NCBI GenBank assembly: GCA_934247115.1
Contig: CAKQIY010000060.1
Span: 1 to 9,282, forward strand
DNA: 9,282 bases
Source: an uncultured Coprococcus sp.
Lineage (GTDB): Bacteria; Bacillota; Clostridia; Lachnospirales; Lachnospiraceae
Reading direction: 5' to 3'
Part shown: positions 1 to 6,141 of the stretch, one piece after another
Numbering within the stretch: position 1 is the stretch's first letter
Layout of the letters: each line of letters begins with the position of its first letter
Notes under the pieces: model-generated
What the model was told of the DNA's origin: nothing
What the model saw: the letters and a program-made list of their open reading frames with translations, nothing else
The model's database searches: none
Made by a program: the position numbers and the translations under genes

Positions 1-20
1 AAATTTTTCCCTTAAACCTT

Positions 21-48
21 GGGGCCGGAGTTATCCGGCCTCTTTTTT
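21..48 (+). terminator. Rho-independent terminator of an upstream gene
   Basis: A G+C-rich stem pairs 21-29 with 34-42 (core GGCCGGA/TCCGGCC, with one G-U pair near the base) around a 4-nt loop, followed directly by six T residues (43-48). The T tract lies only on the right side, so it acts on plus-strand transcription. It presumably ends a gene left of the window and insulates the operon that follows. No coding sequence is visible in 1-20. Confidence 0.85.
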
Positions 49-84
49 ATTGTTTTATTAATGGTTTCTTAAAGATTTGCCTCA

Positions 85-113
85 TTGAACCTTAAAGGGA
101 TGACGGCTATAAT
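85..113 (+). promoter_or_regulatory. Candidate distal promoter P1 of the acylation operon
   Basis: TTGAAC at 85-90 and a perfect TATAAT at 108-113 are separated by 17 bp. Transcription would start near 120 and give a leader of about 170 nt before the ligase gene. CTTAAAG occurs at 68-74 and again at 91-97, the second copy inside the spacer, which could be where a regulator binds. The leader contains a possible hairpin pairing TTACGCT (145-151) with AGCGTAA (165-171). Promoter calls rest on hexamers and spacing only. Confidence 0.5.
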
Positions 114-223
114 CAGCAGGTGTAGTGAGGAGCTGCAGAGCGGATTACGCTGATAGATTGTAGAAGCGTAACCATATTGTAATAACTCTTACTTATAATT
201 AAGTCTGTTGAATGTATATTAAG

Positions 224-253
224 TTGAACTGGCAGAAAGGCTTGGCATATAAT
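224..253 (+). promoter_or_regulatory. Candidate proximal promoter P2 of the acylation operon
   Basis: TTGAAC at 224-229 and a perfect TATAAT at 248-253 lie 18 bp apart. This is the same -35 hexamer as the distal promoter, and both -10 boxes continue as TATAATCA. The start would fall near 260, leaving a leader of about 32 nt with a ribosome binding site AAGGTGG at 279-285. This is the better placed of the two promoters for the ligase gene. Confidence 0.6.
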
Positions 254-291
254 CAATTCGATTTTGGAAGAAAGAAAAAAGGTGGTAAATA

Positions 292-1884
292 TTGAAAAAT
301 ATATTGGAATTTATAGAGAATTCGGCTTTAAAATATTCAGACAAGCTGGCAGTTGCAGATGAGGAAGGCGGACTCACATATGGTCAGCTAGAGAGGCTTT
401 CCAGACAGATCGGTGCATGGATATATGAGAAGACAGACGGCGTGAGGAATAAGCCTGTTGCTGTGCTGCTGGACAAAAAGCCGGAGAGTGTGGCTGCCTA
501 CATGGGAGTTGTCTACAGTGGCAACTTCTATGTGGTACTGGATGCGGAGATGCCGGCGGCAAGAGCTGAATTGATACTTGGAACACTTAAGCCTGTTGCG
601 GTCGTGACTGACACCGGACATATGGAGAAGGCACAGGAGCTTTCCAGCCATGGTGTGCATGAAGATGGATGCCAGGGACAGGCAGGTGGAAAAGAAGATT
701 TATTCAGGATATTGAATCTTGACGAGCTGGATACAAGTGCTGATCAGTCGGTGCTGAATGCAGTCAGAAGCAGGGCGATAGACACGGATCCTGCGTATGC
801 GCTTTTCACATCGGGTTCGACAGGAGTTCCCAAGGGCGCTGTGGTATCACACAGTAATGTGATATCCTACACCTGCTGGTACACGGAGACATTTGGTATA
901 GATGAGAATACGATATTCGGAAGCCAGACACCGTTTTACTTCAGCATGTCGGTGTCAGATCTCTACAGCACTCTTAAGAATGGCGCCACGCTGTACATCA
1001 TACCGAAGGCGTATTTCACCTTCCCTATGAAGCTTATGGAATTCATGAATACATACAGGATCAACACGATATACTGGGTGCCATCGGCGCTGCAGATCGT
1101 TGCAAATTACAAGCTGTTCCAGTACGCGCAGCTCCCTGAGCTTAAGAAGGTGTTGTTTGCCGGAGAGGTGATGCCGACAAAGCCGCTTAACTATTGGATA
1201 CAGAATCTGCCGGATGCCATGTATGCCAATCTGTTCGGCCCAACAGAGACGACCGACATATGTACATATTACATGGTGGACAGAGAATTTGCCGATGACG
1301 AGCCGCTGCCGATGGGACGTGCGTGCAACAACTGTGATGTGTTCGTTCTTGATGAGAAAGGCATGGAGGTGTCACCGGAGATCGATCCAGAGACGGGCTT
1401 CAGCCGTGAGGGCGAGCTCTATGCCAGAGGTTCATTTGTGGCACTGGGCTACTTCGGAAATGCGGAGAAGACGCGGGAGGCATTTGTCCAGAATCCGCTC
1501 AATCCGAACTATCCAGAGCTGGTCTACAAGACCGGTGATCTGGTGAAATACAACAGATACGGCGAGCTGGTCTATGTGTGCCGTAAGGATTACCAGATCA
1601 AGCACATGGGTTACCGCATAGAGCTCGGCGAGATTGAGGCGGCAGCAGGAGCCATAGACGGAATCAGAAGCTATGCCTGCATATACGATGATGCGGCGGA
1701 CAAGATCGTGTTCATCTACGAGGGCAGGAAGAAGGATGAGACGGAGCTGCTTAAGGCGTTCCAGGAGAGGGTTCCACACTACATGGAGCCGAATCGTTTT
1801 GTCAGGGTGACAAGCATGCCCCACAATGCAAATGGCAAGATAGACAGGAAGAGATTGAAGGCGGAATACGCGCAGGGAAAATAG
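292..1884 (+). CDS. DltA-like acyl-AMP ligase, carrier-protein loading (substrate uncertain)
   Basis: A cytoplasmic ANL-superfamily adenylation enzyme of 530 residues, expected to activate a small carboxylic acid with ATP and load it on the carrier protein encoded next. Visible motifs are the P-loop TSGSTG (173-178), FGPTET (315-320), YKTGD (412-416), the hinge region near RKDYQIK (431-437) and NGKIDRK with the catalytic-type Lys516. Overall it aligns without gaps to Bacillus DltA through the core (QTPFYF, FAGEVMP). Two specificity positions differ: Ser218 replaces the Asp of FDxS that holds the amino group of D-Ala, and Ala290 replaces the Cys in DltA's FCGEV. Bacillus DltA is near 503 residues, so this is slightly longer, mainly around 120-150. 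The start is TTG at 292, chosen for AAGGTGG six bases upstream. An ordinary annotation would be D-alanine--carrier ligase; the family is certain, the substrate is not. Confidence 0.88.
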   Translation: MKNILEFIENSALKYSDKLAVADEEGGLTYGQLERLSRQIGAWIYEKTDGVRNKPVAVLLDKKPESVAAYMGVVYSGNFYVVLDAEMPAARAELILGTLKPVAVVTDTGHMEKAQELSSHGVHEDGCQGQAGGKEDLFRILNLDELDTSADQSVLNAVRSRAIDTDPAYALFTSGSTGVPKGAVVSHSNVISYTCWYTETFGIDENTIFGSQTPFYFSMSVSDLYSTLKNGATLYIIPKAYFTFPMKLMEFMNTYRINTIYWVPSALQIVANYKLFQYAQLPELKKVLFAGEVMPTKPLNYWIQNLPDAMYANLFGPTETTDICTYYMVDREFADDEPLPMGRACNNCDVFVLDEKGMEVSPEIDPETGFSREGELYARGSFVALGYFGNAEKTREAFVQNPLNPNYPELVYKTGDLVKYNRYGELVYVCRKDYQIKHMGYRIELGEIEAAAGAIDGIRSYACIYDDAADKIVFIYEGRKKDETELLKAFQERVPHYMEPNRFVRVTSMPHNANGKIDRKRLKAEYAQGK

Positions 1885-1887
1885 CGA

Positions 1888-2028
1888 ATATCTACATAAG
1901 CTTGATAATACCACATTCGGAACGCTCTCGCTCATTTCGGTCTGCAGCGGCACTAGCACTTGCAAGCGCGTTGAGTGCCGGCGACCTCAAATGTCCTTCA
2001 TGTGGTATTATCAAGCTTATATAGATAT
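1888..2028. repeat. 141-bp MITE-like element with 28-bp terminal inverted repeats
   Basis: The ends 1888-1915 and 2001-2028 are inverted copies over 28 bp with one mismatch (1895 against 2021). Inside, CGGCACT (1948-1954) pairs with AGTGCCG (1974-1980), so a transcript would fold into a long stem topped by a second hairpin. The interior has no reading frame of note. The interior is richer in G+C than the A+T-rich ends. No T tract follows the right arm, so it is not an ordinary terminator. Size, terminal repeats and lack of coding fit a miniature inverted-repeat element or a dispersed intergenic hairpin family. A target duplication cannot be decided because the arm ends are themselves A+T-rich and symmetric. 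Confidence 0.75.
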
Positions 2029-2107
2029 AATTCACTTTATGTGCTGCGCTGGTATTGCCGTAAATATATATATGTAGAAAATTTTTATTATAAGGAGATA
2101 AGAGATT

Positions 2108-2335
2108 ATGGAAGAATTATTAAAGATTTTAAATGAGGTAAAACCTGGAGTTGATTATGAGAATGAGACAGACCTTATCGGTCATGGCGTGCTGGATTCC
2201 ATCACGATGGTTACGCTGGTGCTTCAGCTCAGCGACGAGTTTGACGTAGACATTTCCCCTGTTGATATCACACCGGAGAACTTTAAGACAGTCCAGACCA
2301 TATACGATATGATCCAGAGACTTGAAGACGAGTAA
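2108..2335 (+). CDS. Acyl carrier protein (DltC-like)
   Basis: An acidic 75-residue carrier protein. The 4'-phosphopantetheine attachment site is Ser31 in GHGVLDS (25-31), the usual (L)DS motif at the start of helix 2. The tail (DVDISPVDITPENFKTV) follows the standard ACP pattern more closely than Bacillus DltC. It would carry the acyl group activated by the ligase to the cytoplasmic face of the MBOAT protein. A phosphopantetheinyl transferase must act on it from elsewhere in the genome. AAGGAG (2092-2097) lies 10 bases before the ATG. It is separated from the ligase gene by 223 bp holding the inverted-repeat element and precedes the MBOAT gene by 70 bp; in common Bacillus dlt operons the carrier gene follows dltB instead. 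Confidence 0.9.
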   Translation: MEELLKILNEVKPGVDYENETDLIGHGVLDSITMVTLVLQLSDEFDVDISPVDITPENFKTVQTIYDMIQRLEDE

Positions 2336-2405
2336 GAGCGAGATATAGATATTGGAAGATGGCGGGGACTGACTGCCGTCAAAAAATACTGGAGGAGTGA
2401 GAAAT

Positions 2406-3995
2406 ATGTCATATACGTCGATATCGTATCTGGTATTTATATTGCTCGGAGCGTTTATAGTGTACAATATAGTGCCGCTGAAGCACAGATGGAAGGTCCT
2501 GCTGGCGTTCAGCTATCTGTTTTATTTTATCAATTCAGGTAAGTATATCATATTTATCCTGTTCGGGTCGCTGACCATATATGTGGGCGGCCTGCTGATA
2601 AACATGATAGATGATGGCTGCAGCATGGCAAGAAAAGCTCTGCCGAAGGAAAACAAAAAAGAGTACAAAGCACTTATCGGGTGGCAGAAAAAGTGCGTGT
2701 GCGTATGCGTGGTGCTTGTGAATGTAGGAATCCTGGTATTCCTGAAATATTCGGTATTCCTTGGACAGGTATTTACAGATGTGCTTGGACTCATACACAT
2801 AAATGTAGAGAATCCGATGTATCAGAGGATGATGCCGCTTGGAATCTCGTTCTACACACTGTCTGCGGTGAGTTACATAGTGGACGTGTACAGAGGCAAA
2901 TACAGGGCATCGGACAAGTTTGGCAAGGTTGCACTTTTCCTTGCATTTTTCCCGCACATTGTTGAGGGACCTATAGCCAGGTTCGATCTTGTTGGAGATC
3001 AGATGTATGAGGGGCACAGGTTCAGCTATGAGAACATGACCATGGGACTCCAGCTCATACTGTGGGGCTTCTTCAAGAAGATAGTTATTGCAGATCGTGC
3101 AAATATGTATGTGAACCAGATATTTGACAATTACGCAAGTTACACAGGACTTCCGGTAGTAGTGGGAATGCTGCTCTACACATTACAGCTCTATGCGGAA
3201 TTCTCAGGCTGTATGGATATAGTAAGGGGAAGTGCCCAGATGTTCGGAATAGGACTCTCAGAGAACTTCAACCAGCCGTTTATATCAAAAACAGTCAGTG
3301 AGTTCTGGAGAAGGTGGCATATGACTCTCGGTGCGTGGTTCAAGGACTATGTGTTCTATTCAGTCTCACTGTCCAAGCCATTTGTGAAGCTGAGTAAGAA
3401 GACCAGGGAACATATGAATACTTTCTTCGCGACATTTGTTCCTATGTCTATAGCGATGTTCATAGTGTGGTTTGGAACGGGTATTTGGCACGGCGCAAGC
3501 TGGAAGTACGTCATGTATGGTCTTTATTACTGGGCTATCATGGTAATCGGACTTCTCATGGAGCCTCTTTTCAAGAAGCTGTATGAGAAAATGCATGTTG
3601 ACCGTCAGGGAAAGGTATACAGACTGCTTCAGGTTGTCAGAACCTTCATTTTTGTGAATGTGGGAATGCTCATGTTCAGGGCTGATGATCTGACGGCATT
3701 TGGACATATGTTTGTGTCCATGTTCAGGGGATTTACATTTGCGGATCTGACAAATGGAACTCTGCTTGGAATGAAGCTTGACATGGCAGATTTTGCAGTG
3801 CTGGCAGTGGGCGCGCTCATTCTGTTCCTGGTTGGGCTTTACAAGGAGAAGGGACATCAGATAAGAGCAGAGCTTGCAACGAAGAATATAGCCCTCAGAT
3901 GGGCAGTTTACTATGTGCTGCTGTTTGGAGTGATCATACTCGGAGCATATGGCAAGGGCTATGAGGTGGCTGGATTTATATATGCACAGTTTTAG
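2406..3995 (+). CDS. MBOAT-family membrane O-acyltransferase (DltB/AlgI-like) with C-terminal FxYxxF
   Basis: A 529-residue polytopic membrane protein that should take the acyl group from the carrier protein inside and pass it across the membrane. The MBOAT core is clear: FFPHIVEGPIARF (181-193), SEFWRRWHMTLGAWF (298-312) and the conserved histidine His362 in GIWHGAS. Many hydrophobic segments start at residue 5. The protein ends in FIYAQF (524-529), matching the FxYxxF pattern recalled for DltX, the small partner peptide in Bacilli; Tyr526 would be the matching tyrosine. At 529 residues it is longer than Bacillus DltB (about 400) and closer to AlgI. I chose ATG 2406 because GGAGGAG (2391-2397) lies 8 bases upstream; the GTG at 2397 lies within that site. 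The next gene begins 13 bases after the stop. Confidence 0.9.
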   Translation: MSYTSISYLVFILLGAFIVYNIVPLKHRWKVLLAFSYLFYFINSGKYIIFILFGSLTIYVGGLLINMIDDGCSMARKALPKENKKEYKALIGWQKKCVCVCVVLVNVGILVFLKYSVFLGQVFTDVLGLIHINVENPMYQRMMPLGISFYTLSAVSYIVDVYRGKYRASDKFGKVALFLAFFPHIVEGPIARFDLVGDQMYEGHRFSYENMTMGLQLILWGFFKKIVIADRANMYVNQIFDNYASYTGLPVVVGMLLYTLQLYAEFSGCMDIVRGSAQMFGIGLSENFNQPFISKTVSEFWRRWHMTLGAWFKDYVFYSVSLSKPFVKLSKKTREHMNTFFATFVPMSIAMFIVWFGTGIWHGASWKYVMYGLYYWAIMVIGLLMEPLFKKLYEKMHVDRQGKVYRLLQVVRTFIFVNVGMLMFRADDLTAFGHMFVSMFRGFTFADLTNGTLLGMKLDMADFAVLAVGALILFLVGLYKEKGHQIRAELATKNIALRWAVYYVLLFGVIILGAYGKGYEVAGFIYAQF

Positions 3996-4008
3996 AGGTG
4001 ATTTATCT

Positions 4009-5025
4009 ATGAAGAAAAGTGGACGTAATATAATAAAATCCATAGCATTTGCCCTGGTGGCCGTGATGATCATGGGCGTGCTGGGAGCTGCGTTTACTCC
4101 GAAGCGGAGTGATCCGGGAAGCGGAATAACCAACTCGAATGCAAGGGGCTTCTATGGAGAGCCGAAGAATTCGATAGACGTACTGGTGCTTGGAGACAGC
4201 AATGCCTACAGTGCATGTTCTCCGATGTATATATGGAACAAATATGGAATTCCAACATATGTGGCGGCTGAGGGATTCCAGAATGTGACCGGGGCATCCA
4301 ATCTTCTGGATGAGGTGCTCACATGTCAGAAGCCAAAGCTGGTGGTGTTCGATGTGAATATGCTATGGACAGGCAAGACTACATTGAAAAAGGTGGAGAA
4401 CAATCTGAAGAATATGGCGTATAAGTATCTGCCTCTTGCACAGTACCACAACAGGTGGAAGAGCATGAGTGTTTCAGACATGTTCGGTGCCAAGGATTAT
4501 ACCTACAGATCAGCCTCCAGAGGACAGTATCTCAGCATGGAGGTCAAGCCGTTTTCAGGCCAGAGCAAGATGGTGGAAACCAAGGCTGTTGAGGACATAC
4601 CAGAGGTATCAAAGGTGCTGCTGGATAAGCTTATAGACAAATGTAAAGATAACGGGATCAAGATCATGTTCATGGAGACTCCAACGGCGAAGTCGTGGAA
4701 TTATGCAAGACACAATGCCATGGTTAAGTATGCTAAGGCCAAGAATATTGATTTTGTCGATATGAATACGCTCAAGGGTGATTATGCGATCGACTGGAGC
4801 ACCGACACCAGAGACGGCGGAAGACATCTCAACTGTAAGGGCGCAGAGAAGGTAAGCGCCTATCTTGGAAAATATATTTCAGAGAATTATTCTTTTAAGG
4901 ATAAGAGACATTCAGAAAAGTATGCGGACTGGAATAATGACTATCTGGATTATGTGAAGTATATGTCCGGAGAGACTGTGTCGCTGGAGGCACAGCAGTC
5001 CGAGGGAACGGTATCCAACAACTAG
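4009..5025 (+). CDS. Membrane-anchored SGNH/GDSL-type hydrolase or acyltransferase (in DltD position)
   Basis: A 338-residue protein with a basic N-terminus and one membrane segment (about 8-29), so the catalytic part should face outside. Block I is LGDSNAYS with the likely nucleophile Ser64; the C-terminal block is DGGRHLN with Asp269 and His273 as the likely remaining catalytic residues. In MBOAT/SGNH pairs such a protein transfers the acyl group to the final polymer, or removes it. It occupies the place of dltD, but it is shorter than Bacillus DltD (about 390) and I do not recognise DltD-specific sequence beyond the general fold. After about residue 292 the tail is charged and polar. ATG 4009 was chosen because AGAGGTG (3994-4000), overlapping the stop of the MBOAT gene, sits 8 bases upstream. 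Translational coupling is likely. Confidence 0.85.
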   Translation: MKKSGRNIIKSIAFALVAVMIMGVLGAAFTPKRSDPGSGITNSNARGFYGEPKNSIDVLVLGDSNAYSACSPMYIWNKYGIPTYVAAEGFQNVTGASNLLDEVLTCQKPKLVVFDVNMLWTGKTTLKKVENNLKNMAYKYLPLAQYHNRWKSMSVSDMFGAKDYTYRSASRGQYLSMEVKPFSGQSKMVETKAVEDIPEVSKVLLDKLIDKCKDNGIKIMFMETPTAKSWNYARHNAMVKYAKAKNIDFVDMNTLKGDYAIDWSTDTRDGGRHLNCKGAEKVSAYLGKYISENYSFKDKRHSEKYADWNNDYLDYVKYMSGETVSLEAQQSEGTVSNN

Positions 5026-5053
5026 ACATTTGAATATTCAGGTATTTAGACGT

Positions 5054-5083
5054 TTGTCAGACATTAGGATATATTGATATAAC
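5054..5083 (+). promoter_or_regulatory. Candidate promoter downstream of the acylation operon
   Basis: TTGTCA at 5054-5059 and TATAAC at 5078-5083, 18 bp apart, each one base from consensus. Initiation near 5090 would lead straight into the hairpin terminator at 5150-5203, giving a short RNA of about 115 nt unless there is read-through into the response-regulator gene. Supported only by hexamer match and spacing. Confidence 0.35.
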
Positions 5084-5149
5084 ACGGTGTTTTTATCTTT
5101 CCGGCTTTTTGAAGCTTGTTTGAACACAAAATTGTATCGTTTTAATAAT

Positions 5150-5203
5150 AAAAAAGACGAAAAGTTACAAGATTTCTATTTCTTGGAACTTTTTGTCTTT
5201 TTT
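5150..5203. terminator. Long bidirectional hairpin terminator after the acylation operon
   Basis: Positions 5150-5166 pair with 5187-5203 over 17 bp (one G-U), and after one mismatch CAAGA (5168-5172) pairs with TCTTG (5181-5185), leaving an 8-nt loop. The left arm starts with A residues and the right arm ends in a run of T, so it can terminate in both directions. It is the first strong terminator after the hydrolase gene, 125 bp past its stop. The whole gap 5026-5409 otherwise holds only promoter and regulator-site candidates and no credible gene. Confidence 0.8.
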
Positions 5204-5284
5204 TGCTTATATGGAGAAAATTTTGTGTACCTTTTGAGCGGAATGGGATATACAGTGAAAATGAACAGCTGCAACAAATTTCTC

Positions 5285-5321
5285 AAAAGGATACAAAAAG
5301 GATATAAGTTTGAAGTATACT
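5285..5321 (+). promoter_or_regulatory. Candidate response-regulator box and promoter for the two-component operon
   Basis: AAAAGGATA occurs at 5285-5293 and again at 5296-5304, an exact 9-bp direct repeat with an 11-bp period, the typical spacing for OmpR/PhoB-type dimers binding one face of DNA. TATACT at 5316-5321 begins 11 bases after the second copy. No good -35 box is present at the right distance, which fits an activator-dependent promoter. Autoregulation by the regulator encoded at 5410 is the simplest reading, but it is inference. Confidence 0.45.
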
Positions 5322-5409
5322 GTGTTCAGAATCTTAGATATCGATGATTTACATAGAGTGGCACGGCGCTGTGAGGTATACAGAATCAAAGCTGCCACGG
5401 GGAGGAAAT

Positions 5410-6090
5410 ATGAAGTATAGCATATTGCTTGTTGAGGACGAGCAGAAGATAGCAGAGGGGATAATGGACTATATGAACGGTAGGGAAGCAGAATATGAGA
5501 CCTGCTTCACCTGGGCTGATGATGGAGACAAGGCACTGGAGCTTGTGTATGAGAACGAATACGATCTGGTGCTGCTGGACGTCATGCTTCCGGGGACAGA
5601 TGGATTTGAGATATGCAGAGCCATCAGGGCAAAGAGTTATGTGCCTGTCATTTTCCTGACTGCAAGGGGCAGGGAGGAGGACAGGTTGTATGGCTATGAC
5701 ATAGGCTGTGATGACTATGTGGTGAAGCCGTTTTCCATGGCGGAGCTTTCTGCAAAGATCATGTCATTCCTCAGAAGGAGCAAGGGGCTGTGGGAGAAGA
5801 AGAGCAGCATAGAGGCATATGACATCGTGATCTATCCGGACAGGCTTCAGGTATTTGCCGCAGGGAACGAGGTAAGGCTTGCACCGAAGGAATATGCCAT
5901 GCTGAAGTATTTTATGGAGCACAGAGGAATGCTTATCACAAGGGATGACCTTCTGGTCAGGCTGTGGGGCTATGATTATGAGGGCAGCGACAGGGTAGTT
6001 GATAATCACATCAAGAAGCTGCGCCAGGCACTTGGAGAGTCGGGTAAAAAGATCAAGACAGTATTTGCAAAGGGATACAGGATGGATTGA
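5410..6090 (+). CDS. OmpR-family response regulator
   Basis: A 226-residue cytoplasmic DNA-binding regulator. The receiver domain (about 3-118) has the acidic pair Glu9/Asp10, phospho-acceptor Asp57 in LLDVMLPG, Thr84 in FLTARG and Lys106 in VKPFS. The C-terminal half (about 128-226) is a winged helix of the OmpR/PhoB type, recognisable from the APKEYAMLKYF start and the VDNHIKKLRQAL and GYRMD end. The ATG at 5410 is preceded by GGGGAGG with four to five bases of spacing; a longer reading frame opens upstream but lacks this. It lies 51 bp before the kinase gene, with which it must form a pair. Its closeness to the acylation operon suggests a cell-envelope regulon; the sequence does not name the signal. 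Confidence 0.93.
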   Translation: MKYSILLVEDEQKIAEGIMDYMNGREAEYETCFTWADDGDKALELVYENEYDLVLLDVMLPGTDGFEICRAIRAKSYVPVIFLTARGREEDRLYGYDIGCDDYVVKPFSMAELSAKIMSFLRRSKGLWEKKSSIEAYDIVIYPDRLQVFAAGNEVRLAPKEYAMLKYFMEHRGMLITRDDLLVRLWGYDYEGSDRVVDNHIKKLRQALGESGKKIKTVFAKGYRMD

Positions 6091-6141
6091 TTGGAACGAT
6101 GCCATAAGGCATGACGATTATGGATATTGGGGGAATAGATT

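Noticed and set aside
1888..2028. The inverted-repeat element as a transcription terminator of the ligase gene
   Set aside because: The right arm is followed by ATAATTCACTTTATG, not a T tract, and terminating here would cut off the carrier, MBOAT and SGNH genes, which have no visible promoter of their own.
2397..2405. GTG at 2397 as the start of the MBOAT gene
   Set aside because: It lies within the GGAGGAG ribosome binding site that is correctly spaced for the ATG at 2406.
3366..4133. A 255-codon minus-strand reading frame
   Set aside because: It lies wholly opposite the MBOAT and SGNH genes, which have clear motifs, and its product is rich in His, Cys and Ser with no family pattern.
292..5025. 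A plain dltABCD operon for D-alanylation of teichoic acid
   Set aside because: The family resemblance is real, but the ligase specificity residues, gene order, missing dltX and non-DltD last gene all differ, so the gene symbols were left blank.
5081..5091. AACACGGTGTT as a small hairpin terminator just after the SGNH gene
   Set aside because: The symmetric arms leave a loop of one base, which cannot form a stable hairpin; the long stem at 5150-5203 is far stronger.
5087..5347. An 86-codon plus-strand reading frame in the gap before the response regulator
   Set aside because: It begins at a GTG without a ribosome binding site, runs through the hairpin terminator, and its product is a low-complexity string of Phe, Lys and Tyr expected from A+T-rich DNA.
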